NCBI RefSeq assembly: GCF_000226255.1
Contig: NZ_AGFG01000050.1
Span: forward strand, 1-64,000
Direction of reading: 5' to 3'
Length of the DNA stretch: 64,000 nt
Origin: Desulfovibrio sp. A2
GTDB taxonomy: Bacteria; Desulfobacterota; Desulfovibrionia; Desulfovibrionales; Desulfovibrionaceae
Shown piece after piece: positions 8,489 through 18,463 of this stretch. A program made the translations under genes and the position numbers. Each line of letters begins with the position of its first letter. Positions within the stretch are counted from its first letter, which is position 1. Under the pieces are notes generated by a model, which was not told the DNA's origin, ran no database searches, and was given only the letters and a program-made list of their open reading frames with translations.

Positions 8489-9705
8489 GCCACGTCGGGC
8501 TTGGGCAGCACGGGCCATTCCTCCACGTTGCCGCCCGCTGCCAGCACTGAAACACGGTTGGTGGCCGTGCCGAACCCGGCGTCCGCGCCGCCAACCAGAT
8601 TGCCCACGATCATGTCCGCGTTCTTGGCGACCAGTTTGCGGGCCATGCTCTGCGCAAGGCCGGACGTTTCGGCGGCAAAGCCCACCACCTTCTGCCCGGC
8701 GCGCTTGCGCTGGCCCAGTGTGGCCAGAATGTCAGGGTTGGGCATGAAGTCCACGCTGAACCCTGCCTGGGCGTCTGCCTTCTTGAATTTTTCCGGACCA
8801 CGGGGCACCGGGCTGAAATCGGCCACGGCGGCGGTAAACACGCCCGCGTCCATGGTATCCCACAGGCCGTCGGCGGTCTCGAACATCTGGCGGGCGCTGG
8901 TGACGTCGTGCCGGGTAATGGCGGCGGGCAGCCACGGCGTGCCGGGGCCGCACACGGCGTGCACAGCGGCTCCGCGCAGCCACAGGGCCACGGCCACGGA
9001 CGCGCCCATCACACCGCTGGAAGGGTTGGTCCAGTAGCGAACGCCGTCCCATTGTTCGCGCGTGGGCCCAAGGGTGACCAGCACGCGCCTGCCCTGCATG
9101 TCCTGCGGGGATGCGGCACGCAGTCCGTGCAGGTAGATGTCGCGCGGGTCGGCCAGCCTGCCCTGCCCTTCCTCCATGCACGCGGTGCGCCCGCAGCCGG
9201 GCTCAACCATCACGTGACCACGGCGGCGCAGCACGTCCACGTTGTCCTGCGTGGCGGGGTTGGACCACATCTTGGGGTTCATGGCCGGGGCGATGACCAG
9301 CGGGCCGGGAAACGCCAGCGCCTGGGCCGACAGCATGTCGTCGGCAAGGCCGTGCGCCAGCCTGGCCAGAGTGGATGCGCTGGCCGGGGCGATGACGAAG
9401 GCGTGGGCCGACTGGCCGGGCATGAGGTGCCCGAACACGTCGTCATCGGGTGAGGGGGGAGATGCGCCGTCACCCGGCTGCCCGGCCGCGAACATGGTGG
9501 TGAACACCGGCGATGCCCCCAGCGCCGCGAAGGTCAGCGGGGCGATGAACCGGCGGGCGGCATCGGTAAGGGTGACGCCCACATCCATGCCCGCGTCGCT
9601 CCACATGCGCACGAAGTCGGGGGCCTTGTAGGCCGCGATGGAGCCGCAGACCCCAAGGTGGAGCCTGCGGCCGGTGAAGCGGGTAAAGGCGAGATGGGCG
9701 TCCAT
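8455..9705 (-). CDS. coaBC: Bifunctional phosphopantothenoylcysteine decarboxylase/synthetase CoaBC
   Basis: This 416-residue enzyme catalyses two steps of coenzyme A synthesis. The N-terminal flavoprotein (CoaC) domain has GVCGSIAAYKAPDF, the IAPASASTLARLAHGLADDMLS flavin region and the substrate-binding IAPAMNPKMWSNPATQDN. The lid segment GCGRTACMEEGQGR carries its cysteine. The CoaB domain starts near VLVTLGPTREQWDGVRYWTNPSSGVMG and ends with KNADMIVGNLVG. The ATG at 9705 has GGAG seven bases upstream and is preferred over the in-frame ATG at 9720. An insert (GDGASPPSPDDD) lies in the flavoprotein domain. Confidence 0.93.
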   Translation of the reverse strand: MDAHLAFTRFTGRRLHLGVCGSIAAYKAPDFVRMWSDAGMDVGVTLTDAARRFIAPLTFAALGASPVFTTMFAAGQPGDGASPPSPDDDVFGHLMPGQSAHAFVIAPASASTLARLAHGLADDMLSAQALAFPGPLVIAPAMNPKMWSNPATQDNVDVLRRRGHVMVEPGCGRTACMEEGQGRLADPRDIYLHGLRAASPQDMQGRRVLVTLGPTREQWDGVRYWTNPSSGVMGASVAVALWLRGAAVHAVCGPGTPWLPAAITRHDVTSARQMFETADGLWDTMDAGVFTAAVADFSPVPRGPEKFKKADAQAGFSVDFMPNPDILATLGQRKRAGQKVVGFAAETSGLAQSMARKLVAKNADMIVGNLVGGADAGFGTATNRVSVLAAGGNVEEWPVLPKPDVAWRIVDWLVRL

Positions 9706-9880
9706 GCTTACTCCATGCATACCCCCGGCGTACCCCGGACGACTCAAGGGGTGAAGCTCCGGGCGGATGGTCGGAAAACGGCGAGCCGTCTGCTCAAGCC
9801 AAAGGACCGATGTCCGGCGCGTTGTCGGACACTCTTGGGGCCTGGCGCACAGCGCCACTGGACAGCGGACGCCGGACGGA

Positions 9881-10447
9881 CTACTGCGAAAGCCCCTGTT
9901 CCTTCACGCCGCCGCCGGAGCCCGAGGGAACCGGCGCATTGGGCGCGACCGAGAAATTGCCGCTGGGGTAGGTGCCTTCAGACGCGGTGCCCGCGCCGGA
10001 CGACACGCCCGCGCCATCGGCCAGACGCTGGGTGACCCATACTTCCATGGTGGAATACGCCTGCCCGTCGGTGATGCCGATGATGGCGTTGCGGTCGCCC
10101 TTCTCGAACAGCAACACGCTGCGCTGGCCACGGAACACCGACCGCAGGGCCCAGCCCTGGCGGGTCATGTTGTGGATCATGGCGTTGACCAGCGACTGCC
10201 GGTCGATGCGCCCCTCGAACACCTGGGTGCCGCTCTTGGAGCCGTCGGCGTTCTGCGAAACGGCCGTATACTTGGTCTGTTCGCTCATGTCGCTGGGCAC
10301 GGGCACGTCGCGGAACTCGCCGAAGTACACCTCGTTCACGTTGGCGGGCGGGGCAGGCTCGAAGGGGTTCGGGATGGACGTGGAGGAGCAGCCCTGCACG
10401 GTGAGCAGGGTGGCGGAAAGGGCGGCGGCCATGACGAGCTTGCGCAT
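9881..10447 (-). CDS. Putative lipoprotein
   Basis: This 188-residue protein has a lipoprotein signal (MRKLVMAAALSATLLTVQGC), with the lipidated Cys expected at residue 20. The mature part contains VPSDMSEQTKYTAVSQNADGSKSGTQVFEGRIDRQSLVNAMIHNMTRQGWAL..RGQRSVLLFEKGDRNAIIGITDG, a pattern I associate with a small lipoprotein family conserved in Desulfovibrio whose function is unknown. The C-terminus is Gly/Ser-rich and disordered. It is divergent from queA. Consistent with an outer- or inner-membrane-anchored periplasmic protein. Confidence 0.75.
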   Translation of the reverse strand: MRKLVMAAALSATLLTVQGCSSTSIPNPFEPAPPANVNEVYFGEFRDVPVPSDMSEQTKYTAVSQNADGSKSGTQVFEGRIDRQSLVNAMIHNMTRQGWALRSVFRGQRSVLLFEKGDRNAIIGITDGQAYSTMEVWVTQRLADGAGVSSGAGTASEGTYPSGNFSVAPNAPVPSGSGGGVKEQGLSQ

Positions 10448-10665
10448 GGGATTCTCCTGTGCTGATGGTGCGGACGGGCGGCGCGCGCCGCATGGCGGGC
10501 CTGCGCTGCGTCCGGCCGGGATCCTGGCGTACGGTGTTTACTGGCGGCCCGCGCGCGGGCCCTGCGGGGGCATGCGCCCACCGCGAAAACTGCGCCGACA
10601 CTAGCGGATGTCGTGCCGGACTGCAAACTGCGCGCGCCGCACCGATAACGCCCCACGGGCACTAT

Positions 10666-11895
10666 ATGGGTATGGATGAGACGATGGGCAACACCGGACA
10701 CGAATCGAAACACACCACGCAAGCCCCCACGGACGAGGCTGGCTCCGTCCCCGAGGACGACCGGCTGGAATCCTACCGCTTCCACCTGCCGGAAGGGCAG
10801 ATCGCCCAGCACCCGTCGCCCGAACGGGGCGGTTCGCGCCTGCTGGTGCTGGACCGCCGGGCCGTGGAAAAAGGCGGCGCGGGCACGCTGACCCACGCCC
10901 GTTTCGCGGACCTGTGCGACCACCTGCCGGAAGGCTGCCTGCTGGTGGCCAACAATTCCAAGGTGTTGCCCGCGCGCCTGCTGGGGCTGCGCCCCACAGG
11001 CGGCAAGGTGGAATTCCTGCTGCTGACCCCCCTGCCCCTGCTGGAGGAACTGCCGCACGCCTCCGGCAGCCGCGACGGCCTGCGCGATGACGCGGACGGC
11101 TGGCGCTCCGTGCCCGCCGAAGGCCTGTTGCGCGCCTCCAAGAAAATCCGCCCCGGCGACGTCATGGACTTCGGGCCCCACATCAGGGTCGAGGTGGTCC
11201 AGTCTGGCGATTTCGGCCGCAGCGCGGTGCGCCTGCACTGGCGGGGCGACCTGCGCCAGCTGTTCCTGCGGCAGGGCCACCTGCCCCTGCCGCCGTATAT
11301 CCGGCGCGAGAACGGCGCGCAGACGGAGGACGCCCCGGAAGACCGAGACCGCTACCAGACCGTGTACGCCGACGACGCCCGCCTGGGGTCCGTGGCCGCA
11401 CCCACCGCCGGGCTGCACTTCACCGACGAACTGCGCGCACGCCTTGCCGCCACGGACAGGCAATGGGCGGAAGTTACCCTGTACGTGGGCTATGGCACCT
11501 TCAGCCCGGTGCGCTGCGCGGACATACGCCAGCACGCCATGCACCGCGAGTACATCGAGGTGGGCGAGGCCACCGCCGCCGCCATCCGCAAGGCCAAGGC
11601 GGAAGGTCGGCCGGTGGTCACCGTGGGCACCACCTCCACCCGCACCCTGGAGGGCACGGTGCGGGCCTGCGGCGAGGTGCGCGCCTTCACCGGCTGGACG
11701 GACATCTTCATCAAGCCCGGCTACCGGTTCACCGTGGCGGACCACATCATCACCAATTTCCACCTGCCGGAATCATCGCTGCTGATGCTGGTTTCCGCCT
11801 TCGCCGGTCGCAGGCGCGTGCTGGCCGCCTACGAAGAGGCGGTGGCGCGGGGCTACCGGTTCTTTTCCTACGGCGACGCCATGTTGCTGTTGTGA
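10666..11895 (+). CDS. queA: tRNA preQ1(34) S-adenosylmethionine ribosyltransferase-isomerase QueA
   Basis: About 409 residues. QueA transfers and isomerises the ribosyl moiety of SAM onto preQ1 in tRNA to make epoxyqueuosine. Recognisable segments are SYRFHLPEGQIAQHP, SRLLVLDR, VANNSKVLPARLLG, SVAAPTAGLHFT, VTLYVGYGTFSPV, VTVGTTSTRTLEG and DIFIKPGYRFTVADHIITNFHLPESSLLMLVSAF. There is an N-terminal extension of 20-30 residues and an insert (HASGSRDGLRDDADGW) after VEFLLL. Three in-frame ATGs (10666, 10672, 10684) are possible starts; GGATGAG before 10684 is the only SD-like sequence, so the start is uncertain. Confidence 0.92.
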   Translation: MGMDETMGNTGHESKHTTQAPTDEAGSVPEDDRLESYRFHLPEGQIAQHPSPERGGSRLLVLDRRAVEKGGAGTLTHARFADLCDHLPEGCLLVANNSKVLPARLLGLRPTGGKVEFLLLTPLPLLEELPHASGSRDGLRDDADGWRSVPAEGLLRASKKIRPGDVMDFGPHIRVEVVQSGDFGRSAVRLHWRGDLRQLFLRQGHLPLPPYIRRENGAQTEDAPEDRDRYQTVYADDARLGSVAAPTAGLHFTDELRARLAATDRQWAEVTLYVGYGTFSPVRCADIRQHAMHREYIEVGEATAAAIRKAKAEGRPVVTVGTTSTRTLEGTVRACGEVRAFTGWTDIFIKPGYRFTVADHIITNFHLPESSLLMLVSAFAGRRRVLAAYEEAVARGYRFFSYGDAMLLL

Positions 11896-12217
11896 CGGCG
11901 GGTTGTGGCGCGACAGCCCCGGAAGGAAAATGGATCGGCCCCGTCTGACGGGCACTGCCCATGCTTTGAAAAGCAGCGGAACTTGTCCTATAGGTAGAAG
12001 CCGCCGCGCGGTGCCCCTGCACCTGCCGGAAACAGCGCGCACGGCAACGCACACGATAGCAGCACGATGACCGCCCGATGGCAGCCCGTCAGCGCGGGCC
12101 ATCGAACGAACACCGCCGCCACCGGCATGCAGGTCCGGCAACGGCGGGCACTCGGCTGCCGCCGGGCGCGCACCACATCCACACGCCTTACGAACCTCCA
12201 TCCCAAAGGAAGGTTTC
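11896..12217. other. Intergenic region upstream of the 2-oxoacid oxidoreductase operon
   Basis: This 322-bp gap contains a good sigma70-type promoter (11966-11994). The roughly 220-bp leader between promoter and first gene shows no gene and no riboswitch class I could recognise. Confidence 0.5.
11966..11994 (+). promoter_or_regulatory. Sigma70-type promoter of the 2-oxoacid oxidoreductase operon
   Basis: TTGAAA at 11966-11971 and TATAGG at 11989-11994 are separated by exactly 17 bp. The pair stands out in otherwise very GC-rich sequence and points at the 12218-14880 operon, implying a leader of about 215 nt. Confidence 0.65.
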
Positions 12218-12457
12218 ATGTCACGGGTCGTATTTCTGGACGAGCGCTGCAAGGGGTGCCTGTTGTGCACCACGGTGTGCCCCAAGGGCATCATCGTGCA
12301 GTCCTCGCGCTTCAACAGGCAGGGCTACAAGGTCGCCGAGGTTCCGGCGGATGCCATGAAGGACTGTACGGGCTGCGCCTCGTGCGCGCTGATCTGCCCG
12401 GACGTCGCCATCCGCGTCATCAAGTCGCGCAAGGCCAAGAAGGCCGGGAAGGAGTAG
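12218..12457 (+). CDS. 2-oxoacid:ferredoxin oxidoreductase, ferredoxin-like delta subunit
   Basis: This 79-residue protein has two 4Fe-4S motifs: CKGCLLCTTVCP (residues 11-22) and CTGCASCALICP (around 50-61). It passes electrons from the TPP-containing catalytic subunits to a soluble ferredoxin. AAGGAAGG precedes the ATG at good spacing. It is the first gene of a four-gene operon in the order delta, alpha, beta, gamma, with a promoter at 11966-11994; the next gene starts four bases after its stop. The C-terminus is lysine-rich. Confidence 0.92.
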   Translation: MSRVVFLDERCKGCLLCTTVCPKGIIVQSSRFNRQGYKVAEVPADAMKDCTGCASCALICPDVAIRVIKSRKAKKAGKE

Positions 12458-12461
12458 CCCC

Positions 12462-13547
12462 ATGCCGCACAACACAACCGACACGGGCACGCCGGAACGC
12501 ATCTTCATAAAAGGCAACGAGGCCATCGCCCACGGCGCGCTGGCCGCTGGCTGCCGCTGCTACTTCGGCTACCCCATCACCCCGCAGAACGACATTCCGG
12601 AAATGATGTCCTACGCCCTGCCTGACGCGGGCGGCGAATTCGTGCAGGCGGAAAGCGAGGTGGCCTCGGCCAACATGCTGCTGGGCGCAGCGGCCGCGGG
12701 CATCCGCGCGCTGACCTCGTCGTCCAGCCCCGGCATCTCGCTGATGCAGGAAGCCATTTCGTACATGGCGGGCAGCGAACTGCCCGGCGTCATCGTGAAC
12801 ATGAACCGGGGCGGCCCCGGCCTTGGCGACATCGGCCCCTCGCAGGGCGACTACTTTCAGTCGGTGAAGGGCGGCGGCCACGGCGACTACAAGCTGCTGG
12901 TGCTGGCCCCGGCCACCTGCCAGGAATGCTACGACATGATGGTGCAGGCCTTCGACCTGGCCTTCAAGTACCGCAACCCGGTCATGGTGCTGGGCGATGC
13001 CATCGTGGGCCAGATGAAGGAACCGGTCACCCCGTGGAAACCCGCCGCCGTGCCCGCCACCGAGGCCGCAGACTGGCGGCTGGAAGGGGCCAAGGGGCGC
13101 AAGCCGCGCCTGCTGAAGTCGCTGTTCCTCGAAGACGGCGCGCTGGCGGGCCAGAACCGCCACCTGCAGGCCAAGTACGCGGCCATGCAGGCCGAGGCCA
13201 AGGCCGAAAGCTTCCTGACCGAAGACGCCGAACTCATCGTGGTGGCCTACGGGTCCATCGGGCGCATCGCCAAGTCCGCCATCCGCAAGCTGCGCGCCCA
13301 GGGCCACAAGGTGGGCCTGGTGCGGCCGCAGACCCTGTTCCCCTTCCCCGGCCCGCTGCTGCGCGGCCTGGCGGAACAGGGAAAGCGGTTCCTGACCATC
13401 GAGCACAACTGCGGCCAGATGGTGGAGGACGTGCGGCTTTCCATTCGCGGCATCGTGGATTCGGCCTTCTACGGGCACATGCCGGGCGAGATGCCCGGTT
13501 CGGACGATTTCCTCGCGCCCATTCTGGACGCCATGGGGGGCAAGTGA
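12462..13547 (+). CDS. vorB: 2-oxoacid:ferredoxin oxidoreductase alpha subunit (VorB/KorA type)
   Basis: 361 residues. The segment GNEAIAHGALAAGCRCYFGYPITPQNDIPE followed by QAESEVASANMLLGAAAAGIRALTSSSSPGISLM identifies the pyrimidine-binding domain of ferredoxin-dependent 2-oxoacid oxidoreductases. GSIGRIAKSAIRKL and VGLVRPQTLFPFP begin domain II. The sequence most resembles subunits annotated VorB, which act on branched-chain 2-oxoacids, but 2-oxoglutarate (KorA) cannot be excluded by eye. Its TGA overlaps the ATG of the beta subunit by one base (TGATG), indicating translational coupling. Cytoplasmic. Confidence 0.88.
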   Translation: MPHNTTDTGTPERIFIKGNEAIAHGALAAGCRCYFGYPITPQNDIPEMMSYALPDAGGEFVQAESEVASANMLLGAAAAGIRALTSSSSPGISLMQEAISYMAGSELPGVIVNMNRGGPGLGDIGPSQGDYFQSVKGGGHGDYKLLVLAPATCQECYDMMVQAFDLAFKYRNPVMVLGDAIVGQMKEPVTPWKPAAVPATEAADWRLEGAKGRKPRLLKSLFLEDGALAGQNRHLQAKYAAMQAEAKAESFLTEDAELIVVAYGSIGRIAKSAIRKLRAQGHKVGLVRPQTLFPFPGPLLRGLAEQGKRFLTIEHNCGQMVEDVRLSIRGIVDSAFYGHMPGEMPGSDDFLAPILDAMGGK

Positions 13548-14338
13548 TGCAGGCTGACGAAAGACTGGCGCTCGCCGACGACGAGCAGATGGCCTTCGAG
13601 GTTCCCGACGTGCTGGTGGACCGCGCCACCCACTACTGCCCCGGCTGCCACCACGGCATCGCCCACCGCCTGGTGGCCGAAGTGCTGGAGGAAATGGGCG
13701 TGGTGGACGACACCATCTGCGTGGCCTCCATCGGCTGCTCGGTGTTCATCTACAACTACCTGGCCGTGGATTCGGTGGAGGCCCCGCACGGGCGCGCCCC
13801 TGCCGTTGCCACCGGCGTAAAGCGGGGCCGCACGGACAAGATCGTGTTCACCTACCAGGGTGACGGCGACCTTGCGTCCATCGGGCTGGCCGAAGTGATG
13901 CACGCCGCCAACCGTGGCGAGCGCATCACCATCGTGTTCGTGAACAACACCGTGTACGGCATGACCGGCGGCCAGATGGCCCCCACCACCCTCATCGGGC
14001 AGAAGACCACCACCTGCCCCGGCGGCCGCTGCCGCGACCGCGAGGGCATGCCCATTCGCATGGCCGAGATCATCGCCGGGCTTGGCGGGGTGGCCTATTC
14101 CGCCCGCGCCTCGCTGGACAGCGTGAAGAACATCCGCGCCGCCAAAAAGGCCGTGCGCAAGGCCTTCGACGTGCAGCAGCAGGGGCTGGGCTTCGGCTTC
14201 GTGGAACTGCTGTCCGGCTGCCCCACCAACTGGCGCATGGACGCGGTGAAGGCCAACACCCGCATCCGCGAAGAGATGATCCCCTACTTTCCGCTGGGGG
14301 TGTACAAGGACGTGACCGAAGGCGAGGGGGTGTGCTGA
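13547..14338 (+). CDS. 2-oxoacid:ferredoxin oxidoreductase beta subunit (TPP-binding)
   Basis: 263 residues. It contains HYCPGCHHGIAHRLVAE, whose cysteines bind the proximal iron-sulfur cluster in this family, and the thiamine-diphosphate motif GDGDLASIGLAEVMHAANRGERITIVFVNNTVYGMTGGQMAPTT (Mg/TPP site GDGD to NN). SIGCSVFIYNY provides further conserved cysteine context. The start was taken at 13547, overlapping the alpha-subunit stop; the open frame continues far upstream inside alpha but only as a shadow. Its stop overlaps the next start by one base. Confidence 0.92.
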   Translation: MQADERLALADDEQMAFEVPDVLVDRATHYCPGCHHGIAHRLVAEVLEEMGVVDDTICVASIGCSVFIYNYLAVDSVEAPHGRAPAVATGVKRGRTDKIVFTYQGDGDLASIGLAEVMHAANRGERITIVFVNNTVYGMTGGQMAPTTLIGQKTTTCPGGRCRDREGMPIRMAEIIAGLGGVAYSARASLDSVKNIRAAKKAVRKAFDVQQQGLGFGFVELLSGCPTNWRMDAVKANTRIREEMIPYFPLGVYKDVTEGEGVC

Positions 14339-14880
14339 TGGCGCTCTACCAAGACGTGATCATGGCCGGTTTCGGCGGCCAGGGCGTGATGCTGATCGGC
14401 AACCTGCTGGCCTACGCGGGCATGAACGCCGGGCTGAACGTGACGTACATACCCGTGTACGGGCCGGAAATGCGCGGCGGCACCGCCAACTGCACGGTGG
14501 TGGTGTCGGACGAGGACATCGGCTCGCCCATCATCCAGCGGCCCAAGAGCCTGATCGTCATGAACCAGCCCTCGCTGGACAAGTTCCAGCCCCGGCTGGA
14601 GGACGGCGGGGTGCAGGTGCTGAACAGCTCGCTGGTGGACGCATCGCAGGCCGAGGCGCGCGTGCGCACCGTGGCCGTGCCCGCCAACGACATCGCCGAC
14701 AAGCTGGGCAACACCAAGATGGCCAACATGGTGGCCCTTGGGGCCTACGTGCGGGCCACCGGCGTGGTGGACCTGGAGGTGGTGAAGAAGAGCCTGACCA
14801 GCGTCATCTCCGCCCACTACAGCCATCTGATCCCGAAAAACGCGGAGGCGTTGCAGGCTGGCTTCGACCACGCCGGGTAA
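14338..14880 (+). CDS. 2-oxoacid:ferredoxin oxidoreductase gamma subunit
   Basis: 180 residues. MAGFGGQGVMLIGNLLAYAGMNAGLNVTYIPVYGPEMRGGTANCTVVVSDEDIGSPI is the full signature of the gamma (CoA-binding-associated) subunit. The ATG at 14338 shares its A with the beta stop codon; a GTG six bases earlier is a less likely start. It completes the heterotetramer encoded by 12218-14880. A strong hairpin follows about 150 bp downstream at 15034-15068. Confidence 0.92.
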   Translation: MALYQDVIMAGFGGQGVMLIGNLLAYAGMNAGLNVTYIPVYGPEMRGGTANCTVVVSDEDIGSPIIQRPKSLIVMNQPSLDKFQPRLEDGGVQVLNSSLVDASQAEARVRTVAVPANDIADKLGNTKMANMVALGAYVRATGVVDLEVVKKSLTSVISAHYSHLIPKNAEALQAGFDHAG

Positions 14881-15263
14881 CATGCCGGAACGGCAGGCAA
14901 ACATCTGCCAGTAACGGCAAACCGCATCGCGCTGCCCCACCCCGCCCGCAACCGGAGCGCAACGGCAACGCGGAGCATGAAGCACCCCGTTTCCCATGTC
15001 CCGCAAGGGCTGCGGGGAAAATGACAAAAATCGACCGCCCGTCGTGAGCATTCGCGGCGGGCGGTTTTGCCATGGTAGGTCAAACGAAACATATCGCTGG
15101 CCATTACGGCGGGATGCGGAAGGTGCATTCCGACCTTTCGCCCGCCCCGGTCTGGACGCGGCCCGCGCCGATGCCTACCTGTATGGGTGAAAGCGCGGCA
15201 TGGGGCCGCGCGGATGCCGGACATTCCGGCCCCCCCCAACCTCCAGCCACGGGAGTGCAGACC
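14881..15263. other. Intergenic region with operon terminator
   Basis: This 383-bp gap carries the terminator at 15034-15068. The rest is GC-rich and shows no convincing gene. Confidence 0.5.
15034..15068 (+). terminator. Rho-independent terminator of the 2-oxoacid oxidoreductase operon
   Basis: An 11-bp stem (ACCGCCCGTCG/CGGCGGGCGGT, one G-U pair) with a 10-nt loop is followed by TTTT. Confidence 0.75.
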
Positions 15264-15554
15264 ATGCCCAACACCAGGGAAGAGTACATCCGCACCCTTC
15301 GCGACAAGCTCGAACTGTGGAAGGCCCAGCTCGAGAAGCTGGAAGTGCAGGCCGCGCTGGCCAAGGCGGAAGCGAAGGTGGAATACCACGAGCAGATCAC
15401 CGACCTGCGCCACAAGCGCGAAGAGGCCAAGCGCAAGCTGGACGAATTGCAGCACGCTGGCGAACACGCCTGGAAGGACATGAAGGCCGGGCTCGAACTG
15501 GCATGGGATGCCGTGGAGGCAGCCTTCAGCTCGGCGCGCTCGCGCTTCAAGTAG
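15264..15554 (+). CDS. Small coiled-coil protein
   Basis: This 96-residue protein was not assigned to a named family. Almost the whole length (LRDKLELWKAQLEKLEVQAALAKAEAKVEYHEQITDLRHKREEAKRKLDEL) is a strongly predicted alpha-helical coiled coil, and WKDMKAGLELAWDAVEAAFSSARSRFK forms an amphipathic tail. This pattern resembles small bacterial proteins annotated as coiled-coil or late-embryogenesis-like stress proteins. No signal peptide. The ATG at 15264 has GGGAG nine bases upstream. It is followed by a very strong bidirectional terminator. Confidence 0.75.
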   Translation: MPNTREEYIRTLRDKLELWKAQLEKLEVQAALAKAEAKVEYHEQITDLRHKREEAKRKLDELQHAGEHAWKDMKAGLELAWDAVEAAFSSARSRFK

Positions 15555-15671
15555 CCTTGCCGCCCATGGCGCGGCCAGCGTGCCGGGCAGGCGGCCACGC
15601 GCCGGATGCCTGACGGGACATGCCTGGCCCGACATGCCCGACGCGACCACACATGTTTGCCTGCAATTGCA

Positions 15672-15703
15672 AGCGGGGGGTACGACCAGACGTACCCCCC
15701 GCT
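15672..15703. terminator. Bidirectional terminator
   Basis: A perfect 13-bp stem (AGCGGGGGGTACG/CGTACCCCCCGCT) with a 6-nt loop lies between the convergent coiled-coil and chemoreceptor genes. Pyrimidine/T-rich sequence follows on the plus strand. Confidence 0.75.
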
Positions 15704-15770
15704 CTTCTTGTTGTTCAAGCAGCCCGGCCTTGCGGCGGGCTTCCGCACGCAGCCTGGCGAAGCGCCGCGC

Positions 15771-18014
15771 CTAGCCGCCCGACTTCATCTTGTCGATCAG
15801 GGCGCGCAGGTTCTGCGTCTGTATGGCAAGTTCCGCCACGGCCCGTGCCGACTGCTGCATGGCGTTGGCGGTATCGGCGCTGATGCGGTTGACCTCTTCC
15901 ACCGACCGGTTGATCTGCTCGCTGGTGGCGGACTGTTCCTCGCTGGCGGTGGCGATGCTGTGCACCTGGTCGGCGGCGGTGCCGATAAGCTGCACGATCT
16001 CCGCAAGGGCGTCGCCGGAACGGTTCGCCAGGGTCGTGGCCTCTTCCACCGTGGTCACGGCGCGCTCGACGTTCTCCAGGTTCTTGCGGGTGCCGCGCTG
16101 GATGCCGCCCACGGCATCGCCCACCTCGCGGGTGGCGTTCATCGTTTTTTCCGCCAGCTTGCGCACCTCGTCGGCCACCACGGCGAATCCGCGCCCGGCA
16201 TCACCGGCCCGTGCCGCCTCGATGGCCGCGTTCAGCGCCAGCAGGTTGGTCTGGTCGGCAATATCGCTGATCACGTTCATGATCTGGCCAATGCCTTCGG
16301 CCTGCGTGCCAAGGGCCTGCATGTCCGTCTTCATTGCAACGGAAACCTGCTGCATGGTCCCTATCCCGGCCACCACCTGATCGACGATCCGGCGGCCTTC
16401 CTCGGCCTTCTTGCTGGCTCCGGCGGCAGAATCGGAAGCACGACCGGCGTTGCGGGCCACCTCCAGCACCGAAGAATTCATTTCTTCCATGGCCGTGGCC
16501 GTTTCGCCCACGCGCACCGCCTGGCGCTCGGCCCCGCTGCTGGACTGCGCCACCTGCGCGGAAAGCTGGTCGCTGGCGCTGCTGACGACCTCGACGACCT
16601 GCTCCAACTGCACGGCGGCCTGCATCATGCCCTCGGCCCTGGCGTTCTCGGCCCTGGCCTTGGCCTCGTGGGCTTCCTCCATGGCCTTGCGCGCGTTCTC
16701 CGTTTCACGGCGGGCTTCCTCGCCCTTGGCCTGCGCCTCGCCGATCATGGTTTGCAGGTTCTGCACCATGGTCCGCAAGGCATCCGCCAGCGTGCCTATT
16801 TCGTCATGCTGCCGGATGTCGAGTTGGCGGCTGAAATCGCCCGAGGCCACCTGGCCCGCATAGTCCGCGGCCATACGCAAAGGCCGTGTGAGCGACCCGG
16901 AGAAGAACCACAGAAAGACTATGCCCAGCAGGGCAATGCCTGCGCCCACGCCCACCTGCTGCATGGCTCCGCTGGCGGCCCTGGCGGCAAGTTCCTTGTC
17001 CAGGGCGTTGGCGTCGGCCAGCACCACGTCGCTGGGCAGGCGGATAAGCACCGACCAGGGCCGCCCCGTGCGCCCCAGCTTGATGGGCGCGTAGGCAACC
17101 ATCAGCTTGCCGCCGTCGGCTTCGCCGACATAGGTCTTGCCCGCCTGGATGTTGGCGACGATCTCGTCCGCATCCTTCAGCACGGTCTTCAGCGGCTGGC
17201 CCACGGTCTGCGCATCCTTGCTGTTGGCCACGACCAGGCCGTCAAAGCTGAGGATGAACACCTCTCCCTGACCGGAATACAACCCCTTGTTCACCCGCAC
17301 GGCCATTTCCTGCAGAAAGCCGAGGCGCAGGTCCGTACCGGACACACCCAGGAACTTGCCGTTCTGCTTCACGGGCACCGACAGGGTGGTCAGCCAGTCC
17401 TTCTGCCCCTGCACGATGTACGGAAACGGGTCGAGCACGCTTTCCTTGCCGGATTCCCTGGGGCCAAGATACCAGCCGCCCTTGCGCACGCCGTTGGGGT
17501 GCTTTTCCTGGCTTTCGTATTCCACAAGGGCCTGCCGGGCGATCTTGCCCGACGGGTCGCGGTTCCAGTAGGGGATGAAGCGACCGGAGGCGTCGTGCCC
17601 TTCCGTGCCCGCATGCCGCGCATCGTTGCCGTCAAGGGCATTGGGTTCCCACGCGGAATACGACCCAAGATAGGTGGGGTTGTTCTCCAGGTTGGCCAGC
17701 AGGAGGGCGTTGAAGGTGTCGCGCAGCGAATCCTTGTCCAGCCGCGCCCGCAGCACCTCGAAGACCTTGCCCGTGGTGCGCGCCGTGTCCAGGTTGTCCT
17801 GCAGGGCGCTTTCCACCACGGCGGCCTGGCTCGCCGCAAGGGATTCCAGGTTCGCCGCCGCGCTGCGGTGCATCAGCGTGCCCACGCGCGCGGACACCAT
17901 CTGCTGGGTCTGCCCCGCGGAATACACCCCGTACGCAACCAGAATGCCCGCCGTCACCAGCAGGCACACCCCAGCCATGAACGCAATTTTCTGCTTGATG
18001 GAACGCAACCGCAT
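15771..18014 (-). CDS. Methyl-accepting chemotaxis protein with dCache sensor
   Basis: 747 residues. Domains in order: cytoplasmic tip and TM1 (residues 9-31), a periplasmic double-Cache sensor (about 35-360; [17 protein letters not shown] and [14 protein letters not shown] are typical dCache_1 segments), TM2 (about 365-385), HAMP, a helical linker ([28 protein letters not shown]) and the signalling domain. The hairpin tip is [43 protein letters not shown]. It would sense a small ligand and control CheA. No che genes are nearby. The start ATG at 18014 has a GGGGGT purine-rich region upstream. The ligand cannot be inferred. Confidence 0.95.
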   Translation of the reverse strand: MRLRSIKQKIAFMAGVCLLVTAGILVAYGVYSAGQTQQMVSARVGTLMHRSAAANLESLAASQAAVVESALQDNLDTARTTGKVFEVLRARLDKDSLRDTFNALLLANLENNPTYLGSYSAWEPNALDGNDARHAGTEGHDASGRFIPYWNRDPSGKIARQALVEYESQEKHPNGVRKGGWYLGPRESGKESVLDPFPYIVQGQKDWLTTLSVPVKQNGKFLGVSGTDLRLGFLQEMAVRVNKGLYSGQGEVFILSFDGLVVANSKDAQTVGQPLKTVLKDADEIVANIQAGKTYVGEADGGKLMVAYAPIKLGRTGRPWSVLIRLPSDVVLADANALDKELAARAASGAMQQVGVGAGIALLGIVFLWFFSGSLTRPLRMAADYAGQVASGDFSRQLDIRQHDEIGTLADALRTMVQNLQTMIGEAQAKGEEARRETENARKAMEEAHEAKARAENARAEGMMQAAVQLEQVVEVVSSASDQLSAQVAQSSSGAERQAVRVGETATAMEEMNSSVLEVARNAGRASDSAAGASKKAEEGRRIVDQVVAGIGTMQQVSVAMKTDMQALGTQAEGIGQIMNVISDIADQTNLLALNAAIEAARAGDAGRGFAVVADEVRKLAEKTMNATREVGDAVGGIQRGTRKNLENVERAVTTVEEATTLANRSGDALAEIVQLIGTAADQVHSIATASEEQSATSEQINRSVEEVNRISADTANAMQQSARAVAELAIQTQNLRALIDKMKSGG

Positions 18015-18463
18015 ACTACCCCCGCCTTTGGTGACAACACTTCAGCCATACGACCATGGCCGGAACACGTCACACCCTTGTCACTGATTACTCAATCAGC
18101 AAACGACACGCATATTTCCCTGTCTCGCAATGCAAAAATGACCAGTTCATATGTTACAGCACCGCTCCATGAACTGTCTATCGGCGAAGCAGTATTTTAC
18201 AATAGTCCCTTCGCCACACGACGAACACGAGACACGTTGCATCCCTGGGCGGCAGACTTCCGGCACGGCCCGGATGCGTGACGGCGTCCATCCATGCGGG
18301 CAAGAAAAGAAAGCGCCCACACCGGGACCAGGCTGCCTGGCGCATGGCTGCAGACGCCGCCTCGCGGGGGGCGGGGCGCGGCAGTACCGGCATGCATCAG
18401 GATCACCCGCATGGTGGGCGGCTCTCCGTTACCGTCGCTTCGCGCCCGCAACTGGCTGACGCC

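Noticed and set aside
15606..18281. 891-codon open frame antisense to the chemoreceptor gene
   Set aside because: Its composition is that of a shadow frame (Gly/His/Arg-rich) and it has no motif; the minus strand encodes a complete MCP.
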